This document shows positions 33,098 through 40,011 of a stretch of 40,011 nucleotides of DNA, in pieces. Location: assembly GCF_006539505.1 (NCBI RefSeq), contig NZ_BJND01000077.1, forward strand, positions 1 to 40,011, given 5' to 3'. This DNA is from Streptomyces spinoverrucosus (lineage in GTDB: Bacteria; Actinomycetota; Actinomycetes; Streptomycetales; Streptomycetaceae). Under the pieces are notes generated by a model. It worked only from the letters and a program-made list of their open reading frames with translations, was not told the origin of the DNA and did not search any database. How positions within the stretch are numbered: the stretch's first letter is position 1; every line of letters begins with the position of its first letter. Position numbers and translations under genes: made by a program.

Positions 33098-35236
33098 GTG
33101 ACCGTGGAAGCAGGCGAGGACTTCGGTCCATGGCTGGCGCGGCAGTTGAAGCTCGCCGACATGACCCAGACCGAGTTGGCCCAGGCCGTTGAGGTGACGC
33201 GTGCGGCCGTCTCGGCGTGGATCACCGGACGGGCGACCCCTCGAACCGAGACGATCGAACGCATTGCTCGCGCCCTGAACACCGACCTGGCCACGGTGCA
33301 CACCCGTACCACCGACACCCAGGCCGGCCTCCCCGTGAGCTGGTACCACCGTCCCGGGCACGCGGACGGCGGACGGGAGTTGGGCAACGCGGCCGCGTTC
33401 GCCTTCGACGCCGACGTGTCGGTGCTGGCGCGGGAGACCTGCCAGAACAGCCTCGACGAGCGACTCACGGCCAACGGGCAGCCCGTGCGGGTCCGTTACA
33501 CCCTGCACGAACTCACCGGGGAGACGCTCGCGAGGTTCCGAGAGGCCATCCAGTGGGATGAGCTGTACCCGCACTACGAGGCGGCCCGTGCACAGGACCA
33601 GAAGGTCGGCCGGGTCATCGACGCGGGGCTGCGCGACATGTACGAGCACGACCGACTCGTCCTGCTGCGGGTGGACGACTACAACGCGGCCGGTCTGACG
33701 GGCGACGACTACAGCGACGGGCGCTTCGCGGCGGTGGTGCGGCGCCAGCTCGACAGCCACAAGTCCGGTACCTCTGCGGGTGGTTCGTACGGCCTGGGTA
33801 AGGCGACCCTGTGGGCCACCAGCAGGCTTGGGCTCGTGCTCATGAACTCCACGCTGTCGGAGCCGCACGAGGGCCGCACCGAGCGACGGCTCATCGGCCG
33901 CCTGGATCTTCCGTGGCGTCTGGTCGACGGCGAGCCGTGGGCCGGCCCGGCGTGGCTCGGGCGACCTGACCCTGAATCACCAGGAGCCCGCGTGGCGCGC
34001 TCCTGGTGGGCGGACGAGGAGACGGTCGCGTCCCTGCACCTCACGCGTGAGAGCGGCGAGCCGGGGACGTCGTTCCTGATCGTCGGGGCCCACGACGTGG
34101 CGAGCCTTGTGGACGACAATGCCGCATTCGAGGGCGACGAGGGCGAGGACAACGACAGCATCCAGCGGATGCATCGTCGGCTCGTTCGGGCTCTGGGCAA
34201 GAACTTCTGGGCCGCGATGACCGGCGGAGGGGACCAACTGCCCTTGCTGGAGGCATCCGTAAGGACCCTGCGCAATGGTGATGTGGCCATCGCCGAGCAG
34301 CGGGTGGATCCCGCGGTCGCCCAACCCTCCCGGACTCGCGCCTTGAAGGCGTTCCTGGACGGTACGACCGTGGAACGGCTCACGGAGTCCGGACAGGTCG
34401 CCCAAACCACCGTGCCCCTGAACCTCCCCGCCAGAGGCGGTGGACGAGCCTCTCAGGGAGGAGAGCACCGCGCCGTGCTCCTGGTGACGGACGCCGAGGA
34501 CGCGGACGGCAAGCCGAACCGTGTCACGGCGATGCGTGGCAACCGCATGACGGTGCGAGACGCCGCCGTTCCCGGTCTGTCGCTGTCCACCAACCCTTTC
34601 CAAGCGGTGTTGCTCACCGGTGCGGCGGCGGGGCGGCAGGCTCCGTTCGCCGCAGAGGCCGAGGAGTTCCTGCGGGCCGCCGAGCCCCCGGAGCACAACA
34701 AGTGGGGCCAGACCGAGGAGTTGACGCTCACCTACTCGCCCTCCGCGTACCGGCGGATCACCTCCTTGACTCGGGAGACCAACGCTGCGATCAAGGAGTT
34801 GGTGGCTCGACCCAAGAAGCGCGCCAAGGCCGGGGGAGGGCGGCTCGCCGAGAAGGTGACCGTCGGCACGGGGAAGACGAGAAAGCCTCGCCTGTCGGCG
34901 GCGACTCTGCCCGTCCTGGAGGAGCTGGACGCCCAAGTGCTCGACAGCGGCGCCTGGCAGGTGATCGGCGAGATCAGGATCCCCGCCGGCGGACACACGT
35001 GGCGTCTCGCCCCCGTGGCCAAGTTCGACGTGCGCTCCGGGCCACGCCCCACCATCGCGTGGGCCGAGCTGGCGGGAGTGGACAACTGCGAGGTGGTGGA
35101 CGGCACTCTGCGTTTCGCCGACAAGGCGCGTTCCGCGACCTTCCGTGGGATCACCGATCCCGCCACACATGCCGTCAGATCGAGTCTGAGCGGGCTCGTC
35201 GTAGAACTGCGGGCCGGTGAAGGGGAGTCGCTGTAA
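33098..35236 (+). CDS. XRE-HTH fused to GHL (MutL/MORC-like) ATPase
   Basis: A 712-aa protein. Residues 10-60 are an XRE HTH (QLKLADMTQTELAQAVEVTR, AAVSAWITGRATP). Residues 85-260 are a GHL ATPase: LARETCQNSLDERL (Glu113, Asn117, Asp120), LLRVDDYNAAGLTG (about 189-202) and GGSYGLGKATLWATSRLG (228-245). About 450 residues of unassigned sequence follow. GHL ATPases of this type occur next to methylases, Vsr-like nucleases and SF2 helicases in restriction systems. The HTH probably binds the operator just upstream. GTG at 33098 (GTG at 33104 possible). The stop overlaps the next start in TAATG. Confidence 0.88.
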   Translation: MTVEAGEDFGPWLARQLKLADMTQTELAQAVEVTRAAVSAWITGRATPRTETIERIARALNTDLATVHTRTTDTQAGLPVSWYHRPGHADGGRELGNAAAFAFDADVSVLARETCQNSLDERLTANGQPVRVRYTLHELTGETLARFREAIQWDELYPHYEAARAQDQKVGRVIDAGLRDMYEHDRLVLLRVDDYNAAGLTGDDYSDGRFAAVVRRQLDSHKSGTSAGGSYGLGKATLWATSRLGLVLMNSTLSEPHEGRTERRLIGRLDLPWRLVDGEPWAGPAWLGRPDPESPGARVARSWWADEETVASLHLTRESGEPGTSFLIVGAHDVASLVDDNAAFEGDEGEDNDSIQRMHRRLVRALGKNFWAAMTGGGDQLPLLEASVRTLRNGDVAIAEQRVDPAVAQPSRTRALKAFLDGTTVERLTESGQVAQTTVPLNLPARGGGRASQGGEHRAVLLVTDAEDADGKPNRVTAMRGNRMTVRDAAVPGLSLSTNPFQAVLLTGAAAGRQAPFAAEAEEFLRAAEPPEHNKWGQTEELTLTYSPSAYRRITSLTRETNAAIKELVARPKKRAKAGGGRLAEKVTVGTGKTRKPRLSAATLPVLEELDAQVLDSGAWQVIGEIRIPAGGHTWRLAPVAKFDVRSGPRPTIAWAELAGVDNCEVVDGTLRFADKARSATFRGITDPATHAVRSSLSGLVVELRAGEGESL

Positions 35237-36228
35237 TGAAGGTCTTCCCGTACTCGCGGCTGCGCGGCACGGTTTCGTTGCGAGTCGACGCGGTCAGCGT
35301 CAAGGCGCCCGAACAGCCTCGTGAACAGCTCGACTCGCGTGCGCGCTCCGTGACGGAACGCGTCGTCGCGCTCGGCCTGGCGGAGACGGAGGACTGGGAG
35401 ACCGCCGCGCTGACCGTCTCGGCAACGATTCCGTCCAAGGCGACCGAGCCAGGTGGCCCGTGGTCCGACGTCGTGGTGGTCGCCGTGCTGACCGACCGGA
35501 CGACCAACACGCGTGTCACGACCCGACTCGTTCCCGAGTCGGAGGGCGGACGCGAGTGGCGCGGTGAACTTCAGGTGCTGCGCGCCGACCTCTTCGAGCG
35601 CGGCGTCCTGACTGTACAGGTGGTGGCCACGGTCGACGGCGTACCCGGGCGGATCATCGCGGAGGCGACCGACGACTGGGTCGTCGACGCCAGGAGCGAT
35701 GCGCCCGTGCGCGAGCAGACCTTCGACATCAAGGAGGTCGGGTTCGCCAAGGGCCCCCGCTGGCTCCAGAACTTCGTGGACATCCCGTGGATCGTGAACG
35801 CCGCGGGCAGACTCCCCACGGTCCACATCAACACTGACTTCGAGGGCATGACGGACGTCCTCAACGCCGAGGGGCGGGGACCCGAGGGACTGGTCAACGA
35901 GCTGATGGTGTCTCAGATGGCTGCCGACGTGTGGATCGCGGTGTTCCACTCGGCCATCGGAGAACTGGAGATCGAGGACGACGGCACTCCGCTGTTCCCG
36001 TACGGCTGGCAAGGCGAGGTACTCAGGGAGATGCTGCCCGACGTCGTGCCCGATCGGACCCTCGAGGACGCGCTGCGAGAGGTACACCGCCGGCGGGTGG
36101 GCGCGACCGGATGGACCGAACTGCAGCCGCGCATTCAGTACGCGGCCATGCGCCGGGCCGGTGTGCCTGCCGCGCTCACGGAGACGGTACGCGGCCTGGA
36201 CAAGCTCAAGCGTGAGGACGAGGCATGA
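35236..36228 (+). CDS. Unknown defence-island protein (330 aa)
   Basis: A soluble 330-aa protein with no recognised motif. The first about 150 residues look beta-rich (VSLRVDAVSVKAPEQ, DVVVVAVLTDRTTNTRVTTR, GVLTVQVVATVDG). A second part begins around FDIKEVGFAKGPRWLQNFVD and includes VHINTDFEGMTDVLNA and MAADVWIAVFHSAIGELEIE. It is translationally coupled to the HTH-ATPase (TAATG) and to the next gene (ATGA), so it is presumably a component of the ATPase complex. I cannot tell whether it is structural or catalytic. Confidence 0.8.
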   Translation: MKVFPYSRLRGTVSLRVDAVSVKAPEQPREQLDSRARSVTERVVALGLAETEDWETAALTVSATIPSKATEPGGPWSDVVVVAVLTDRTTNTRVTTRLVPESEGGREWRGELQVLRADLFERGVLTVQVVATVDGVPGRIIAEATDDWVVDARSDAPVREQTFDIKEVGFAKGPRWLQNFVDIPWIVNAAGRLPTVHINTDFEGMTDVLNAEGRGPEGLVNELMVSQMAADVWIAVFHSAIGELEIEDDGTPLFPYGWQGEVLREMLPDVVPDRTLEDALREVHRRRVGATGWTELQPRIQYAAMRRAGVPAALTETVRGLDKLKREDEA

Positions 36229-37106
36229 CGGAGAGGCCCGACCACCTGCCCGAGTACCTGGCTCGGCTGGCCGACGAGAACGCGGCGCGGTTCATCGGCG
36301 ACGGTTTGTTGTCCGGAAAGGACAGTGTCCCGGCGATCGCCCTCAACCAGGCGGCCGAGCCCTTGCCCGAGAGCCCTCGGTGGCGACTTCGCGCGCTGCG
36401 TGACCTGATCGACGACGCGATGTACATCTACCGGGACGACAGGCCGACACAGGCGGACGCCTGGCTCGCCCCACGCCTGCATGCGATCCTGCGCCTGACC
36501 CGGGCGGAGGCCGCGGACTCCGCGCTGTGGAACTATCTGGCTCTCGGCGTCGCCCCCGACTTCGTCGTCTGGCGGCACCGCTCCGAATCGAAGAAGACCG
36601 TTAACGCCCGTTATTTCAAGGGGCCTTACCACAAGCAGGCGTTCGCTCGGCTCTGGTGGTCGGCCGAGCTGTTCCGGAACGGGTCCGACTACGAACCGGT
36701 CGTTGTGGCCTGCGGCAACCAGGACATGCTGAACACAGTGCTCAGGTTGGACGTCATCGATCACCGACCCATCGCCCAGGCGCTGGTCGGGCTATTGCGC
36801 CGGGAGGTCGTACGGACGGGCCGCGAGGCGAACGCCCTGGGTAAGGCCGTCAACACAGCGGCCGCGACCCTGATGTACGACGCGATAGCGGCGGACGTGG
36901 AACGGGATGCCGGGGCTTTGCGGCGATGGATCGACGAGGCGGAAGCCGGTATCTCCGTGCAGCACCGCCCGCTTCCCGCCGGACCGGCCGAGGAGGGTGC
37001 TCCGCAGGACTCGGTGGAGCGCCTCACGGACCACTTCGCGGAGCTGTTCGCGGAGGCTCCCGTCCGGGGTAAGGAGGAGGGCCAGGCGGAGGCGGAGGAG
37101 GACTGA
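36225..37106 (+). CDS. Unknown defence-island protein (293 aa)
   Basis: A 293-aa mainly helical protein: LPEYLARLADENAARFIGDG near the start, LHAILRLTRAEAADSALWNY, VVWRHRSESKKTVNARYFKG, LWWSAELFRNGSDY and a highly acidic tail (EEGQAEAEED). The Trp- and His-rich centre may be a functional site. It resembles uncharacterised proteins found near MORC-like ATPases and methylases (possibly DUF6339, which I cannot verify). Start ATG overlaps the previous stop in ATGA. Its end is 8 bp from the convergent methyltransferase gene. Confidence 0.8.
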   Translation: MTERPDHLPEYLARLADENAARFIGDGLLSGKDSVPAIALNQAAEPLPESPRWRLRALRDLIDDAMYIYRDDRPTQADAWLAPRLHAILRLTRAEAADSALWNYLALGVAPDFVVWRHRSESKKTVNARYFKGPYHKQAFARLWWSAELFRNGSDYEPVVVACGNQDMLNTVLRLDVIDHRPIAQALVGLLRREVVRTGREANALGKAVNTAAATLMYDAIAADVERDAGALRRWIDEAEAGISVQHRPLPAGPAEEGAPQDSVERLTDHFAELFAEAPVRGKEEGQAEAEED

Positions 37107-37114
37107 TCGACTCC

Positions 37115-38335
37115 CTACGGGCGGGGAGGGCGCCACGATCTCAGCGCTTCTGTGGCACGCATCTTGTGATCCTCGTCCAGCCCCAGCGCCGTACACAGGA
37201 CATGGATGGCCAGGAGCGGTGGGATCGCGTTGCCAATCTGCTGTGCGACGTCGGTGCCTCGCCAGGGGTACTCGGCCGGAAATGTCTGGAGCAGGCCTGC
37301 CTCGGGGAACGTGAATCGCTCCTGTTCCGGACCCAGTTCAGGTTCGCCGTCGTCGTCGATGCCCTTGAGTTCGAACACCTTGTTGCGGCGCACCTTGCCC
37401 GTGACCGTGGCGGCCGGCATGTCGGAGGTGCGGAGCCCTCGCTTCTTGGGGTCGCCTCCCGACCCGTAGTTGGAACGAACGACGAAGTCCGTGGAACGGG
37501 TTTCCTGGAGCGCGTCGCGCATAGAGACCCAACGCTCTGGTCCGTGGGGCTTGGCCGGAGACTCGAAGAGAGTGCTCTGCTGGACGTCATGGCGCGGCGT
37601 TTCGCGGCCCAGAACGGGGAGGCGCTTCACCCCCTTGCGATAGCGCTGATGCGTCAGCGAGGGGAACTCGATTCCCTGGCCCCTGGTCCCCCGGTAACGG
37701 GCGATCAGGACCGCGCGGCGCCGGGTCTGCGGCACCCCGTACTCCTCGGTGTGCAGGATGTGGCAGTCCGCGTCATAGCCCAGCTCGCGAAGGATGTCGC
37801 GGTACTTCCTCCAGACGGGCAGAACTGTGGGGACCTGCTCCAGCACCACCGCCTCGTAGGGAGCGGCCTTGAGCTTCTTCTCGACGATCCACCGCAGGGG
37901 CTGGAGGACGAGCCCGGTGCGCTCGTCGGCCCACGACAGTTCCTCGGCCCTCCGGTTCACCTCCGCCCAGGCACGCTCCAGAGCCTTCACGTTCTGACTC
38001 TGTCCCACGCGCTCGGCCAGGTCCTTCACTTCTTCCAGAGCCTTGTGGCCCTCACGGTTGCCGGCCACGGAGTACGTCTGGCAGGGCGGACCACCAGTGA
38101 GGACGCGTGCCGAGGCAACCGCGGAGTCGAGCGGGTTCACCTTCGCAACGTCGGGTTCCTTGGTGGTGCGCAGGTTCGCGGCGCGACGTGTCGCTCGGGT
38201 CGATTCATCCCATTCCACGCCAATGGTGGGCAATTCGAGCATCTCGGCCGCGATGTCCAGGCCCCCGGGTCCCGCGAAAAGGTCAACGATGACGGGTTCG
38301 TCCTGGTTTGCGTCCGGGTGAGGTGCTCGGGTCAT
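37115..38335 (-). CDS. DNA C5-cytosine methyltransferase (catalytically intact)
   Basis: A 406-aa Dcm-type enzyme that transfers methyl groups from AdoMet to cytosine C5. Motif I is VDLFAGPGGLD (about 17-27), motif IV GGPPCQTYSV with catalytic Cys85, and motif VI LEQVP (Glu166; Gln replaces the usual Asn of ENV). Motif VIII is QTRRRAVLIA (from 203), the target-recognition region lies at about 215-330, and motif X is QIGNAIPPLLA. It probably marks host DNA for the island. The ATG at 38335 has no purine-rich site, and TACACT lies 8 nt upstream, so a leaderless transcript is possible. An inverted repeat lies at 38395-38420. Confidence 0.92.
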   Translation of the reverse strand: MTRAPHPDANQDEPVIVDLFAGPGGLDIAAEMLELPTIGVEWDESTRATRRAANLRTTKEPDVAKVNPLDSAVASARVLTGGPPCQTYSVAGNREGHKALEEVKDLAERVGQSQNVKALERAWAEVNRRAEELSWADERTGLVLQPLRWIVEKKLKAAPYEAVVLEQVPTVLPVWRKYRDILRELGYDADCHILHTEEYGVPQTRRRAVLIARYRGTRGQGIEFPSLTHQRYRKGVKRLPVLGRETPRHDVQQSTLFESPAKPHGPERWVSMRDALQETRSTDFVVRSNYGSGGDPKKRGLRTSDMPAATVTGKVRRNKVFELKGIDDDGEPELGPEQERFTFPEAGLLQTFPAEYPWRGTDVAQQIGNAIPPLLAIHVLCTALGLDEDHKMRATEALRSWRPPRP

Positions 38336-38394
38336 GGTGTGGAAGTGTAGCCGGCTGTCGAGGTGCCTAGCCGCCCTGTCGTGCGACCGGTCGG

Positions 38395-38420
38395 CAGGTC
38401 AAGATTTCTGCTCTGACCTG
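38395..38420. promoter_or_regulatory. Inverted repeat upstream of active methyltransferase gene
   Basis: CAGGTCA and TGACCTG form a perfect 7-bp inverted repeat with a 12-nt spacer, in the 97-bp gap between the two methyltransferase genes. It may be an operator or a hairpin ending the upstream message. Confidence 0.5.
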
Positions 38421-38432
38421 TAGATTCTTCGT

Positions 38433-39404
38433 TCAGGAACGCAGCGCGTCGGCGACGGACCGACCAAGTGCCTCGCCCACCGGCGGAGGAGACGCGTGGC
38501 CGATCTGGCGGTACCGGGCCGTCTTTCTGCCGGTGATCTCCCAGTCCGGGGGGAAGCTCTGGAGTAGGGCCGTCTGGTCCACGGTGAGTCGCACCAGGCC
38601 TTCCCTGCCGAGATCCGGTGCCCAGACGAAGTCCGGTCCCGGGATCTCGTCGCCGATCGAGTGGGCGTTCACCCCCAGCTTCTCCCACTTCCGTTTGGTT
38701 CCGGCAGGTCCCAGGTCCGCCCCACCACGGTTCTTCGATCCACCGACCAGAGTCGGAGCCACGGTGACCGCCTGGGCCGCCCATCGGTCGGCGTCCTTCC
38801 AGCCGCGGGACCGCATGGAGGGGGCCAGAGCTTCGCCCACCGACACATGGTCAGCCACGGTGGGGGAGGGCGGCTGGAAGGAGGCGAACCACCGCCTCTT
38901 GATCGCCACCAGAAGCCCCTGCCGGCGGTCCTGTGGCACTCCGAAGTCGGCGGCGTTGAGGACGAACCAGCTGAACTCGTAACCGAGGTGCTCCAGTTCG
39001 GCGCGGGCGAACTCTCGGAAATCCCGGAATCTGTCCGAGTGTGCGAGCGTGGGCACATTCTCGACGATCAGCGCCCGAGGCCTTACCGCGTGGGCGAGGT
39101 AGACGGCAGCCTTCAGCAGCCGTTCCTCCTCACCCGACTCGGCCCTAGCGGCCGTGGCGTTGGACTTCACCCGCGGAAGTCCCGCGGACAGCAGGTCCAC
39201 GTCGTAGGTTTCCGGATGCTCGCTGGGATCGAGGTCCAGGAGGTCCGCTTGAAGCACGTTCCAGTGGGGTCGGTTGGCTCGTAGGGTCCGGCAGGCATCG
39301 GCGTCCTCGTCCAGCAGCAGTCTCGGCTCGAAGCCTGCCCGCTCCAGTCCCAGGGCGAGTCCACCCGCCCCTGAGCACACGTCGACAAAAGTCAGCCCAC
39401 TCAA
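38433..39404 (-). CDS. C5-cytosine methyltransferase homologue lacking catalytic cysteine
   Basis: A 323-aa Dcm-family protein. Motif I is intact (FVDVCSGAGGLALGLERAGF), so AdoMet could bind, and motif VI IVENVP is intact (Glu115). However, motif IV, expected as GGPPCQ, reads SAGLPRVKSNA with Arg78 in the cysteine position. Motif VIII is QDRRQG and motif X QIGHASPPPV, both altered. It is thus probably unable to methylate and may serve as a specificity, sensor or regulatory subunit for the partner methyltransferase or Vsr. TTG start at 39404 overlaps the Vsr stop in TTGA, with GGGGGAAG 6 nt upstream. Confidence 0.9.
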   Translation of the reverse strand: MSGLTFVDVCSGAGGLALGLERAGFEPRLLLDEDADACRTLRANRPHWNVLQADLLDLDPSEHPETYDVDLLSAGLPRVKSNATAARAESGEEERLLKAAVYLAHAVRPRALIVENVPTLAHSDRFRDFREFARAELEHLGYEFSWFVLNAADFGVPQDRRQGLLVAIKRRWFASFQPPSPTVADHVSVGEALAPSMRSRGWKDADRWAAQAVTVAPTLVGGSKNRGGADLGPAGTKRKWEKLGVNAHSIGDEIPGPDFVWAPDLGREGLVRLTVDQTALLQSFPPDWEITGRKTARYRQIGHASPPPVGEALGRSVADALRS

Positions 39405-39844
39405 CGATTCTTCCCCCGTGTCCGTTCGGCCGTCCGTCGCTCCACCGCCGCCGCGACACGAAGTGCCACATCCCCCGGCGCCTCATGCTCCCAGAACCTG
39501 AGGACTTCCCAGCCGGCCGCCCGGAGGTGCTCAGTGGTCTCCACGTCACGCGCCATGTTGCGGTCCAGCTTGACCCGCCACCACTCTGCGTTCGTCCGAG
39601 GTTGCGTTGCGTGTTCAGGGCATCCGTGCCAGAAGCAGCCGTCCATGAAGACTGCGATCTTGGCCTTCCTGAATACGATGTCGATCGTGCGGCGGGGCAT
39701 GCCGGGTACCGGCACATTCACTCGATACCGCAGGCCAGAGGCGAACAGGAGCCGTCGGACCGCCACCTCTTGGGCCGTGTCGCGAGAACTCTGACGGCTC
39801 ATGCGGGCGGAGACGGAGGGCGAGGACGGGACGGCTTCTGACAC
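39401..39844 (-). CDS. vsr: Very short patch repair (Vsr)-type endonuclease
   Basis: A 147-aa Vsr-family nuclease from GTG 39844. The key segments are present: TIDIVFRKAKIAVFMDGCFW (catalytic Asp55), HGCPEHATQPRTNAEWWRVK, LDRNMARD and GWEVLRFWEHE. Classical Vsr nicks T:G mismatches made by deamination of Dcm-methylated cytosine. In restriction-type islands, Vsr-like enzymes may instead act as the nuclease effector. No clear ribosome binding site precedes the GTG, but CAGAAT 6 nt before it could be the -10 of a leaderless transcript. The longer open frame reaches into the terminal repeat and is not supported. ATG 39802 is an alternative start. Confidence 0.9.
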   Translation of the reverse strand: MSEAVPSSPSVSARMSRQSSRDTAQEVAVRRLLFASGLRYRVNVPVPGMPRRTIDIVFRKAKIAVFMDGCFWHGCPEHATQPRTNAEWWRVKLDRNMARDVETTEHLRAAGWEVLRFWEHEAPGDVALRVAAAVERRTAERTRGKNR

Positions 39845-39912
39845 GCAAGTATTCTGCCGGCGCCTCAGTGGCATTGACGGCGTGCTGCTGTTTCCACAGG
39901 CGTCGGAATAGG

Positions 39913-40011
39913 CGTTGGCTTCAAGGCCCCCATGGCCGCCCGGCTTTTGTGAGGGTGGCGGTTCCGGGGCGAGTGTCAAGAGCGCCCTTCGGGCGTCGGC
40001 TTCGCCGATTT
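39913..40011 (-). repeat. Right copy of 99-bp inverted terminal repeat
   Basis: Reverse complement of 10-108 with four mismatches. It lies about 70 bp upstream of the Vsr start. The window ends inside it, so its true outer boundary is not visible. Confidence 0.85.

Noticed and set aside
20698..39844. Prophage or integrative element carrying the defence genes
   Set aside because: No integrase, excisionase, phage structural gene, tRNA or att-like direct repeat was seen.
39845..39979. Extension of Vsr into the terminal repeat
   Set aside because: The same peptide is encoded by the unrelated left repeat copy, so it reflects the repeat and not the protein.

Overview
The window is high-GC actinobacterial DNA, almost certainly from a Streptomyces chromosome. 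The evidence is strong third-position GC bias, GTG/TTG starts, genus-typical families (XRE-DUF5753 regulators, DUF397, DUF6879, AbaA-like ATP-binding proteins) and Tat/Sec-type secreted proteins and lipoproteins. I saw no tRNA, rRNA, CRISPR array, integrase or replication origin. A ~99-bp repeat (95/99 identical) lies in inverted orientation at both extreme ends, so the window may be a contig broken at a dispersed repeat, or a segment flanked by repeats.

Region 1 (about 1-12.5 kb) is a variable region with many decayed genes. It holds small metabolic genes (cupin, cytidine-deaminase-like enzyme, VOC protein, NAD(P)H:quinone oxidoreductase, SDR, MDMPI-type protein), a secreted beta-helix protein and two lipoproteins. 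Two regulator/enzyme pairs (ArsR with quinone reductase, TetR with SDR) carry visible inverted-repeat operators. Between these lie wreckage: a half VOC gene, IS5- and IS110-family transposase remnants, a P-loop kinase with an internal deletion and frameshift, a HAD phosphatase with a damaged motif I and a frameshift, and a truncated methyltransferase.

Region 2 (about 12.5-20.7 kb) is Streptomyces-specific regulatory and RiPP-like material. An XRE-DUF5753 / DUF6879 / small-protein operon is followed by a divergent set in which two tiny Pro/Asp/Gly-rich peptides precede a PIMT-like methyltransferase. Then come a secreted protein, a second DUF6879 gene with its own tiny partner, and a WhiJ/AbaA-type trio (XRE-DUF5753, DUF397, ATP-binding protein).

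Region 3 (about 20.7-39.9 kb) is the most interesting part: a large, gapless anti-phage / restriction-type island in three transcription units. (a) A leftward four-gene operon with 4-bp overlaps encodes a sacsin-type HATPase fused to an SF2 helicase, a UvrD-like helicase, a DrmA-like helicase and a DrmB-like DUF1998 protein. (b) A divergent rightward three-gene operon encodes an XRE-HTH fused to a GHL (MutL/MORC-like) ATPase plus two proteins I do not recognise. (c) A leftward set encodes a Vsr-type endonuclease, a C5-cytosine methyltransferase homologue that has lost its catalytic cysteine, and an apparently active C5-cytosine methyltransferase. The divergent promoter region holds a perfect CTGTCAAA palindrome plus a third half-site, a likely operator for the HTH-ATPase. 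My inference is that methylation marks self DNA, the helicases/ATPases sense or translocate on foreign DNA, and Vsr is the only obvious nuclease. It resembles a class-2 DISARM core without DrmC, merged with the MORC-like ATPase / Vsr / Dcm neighbourhoods.
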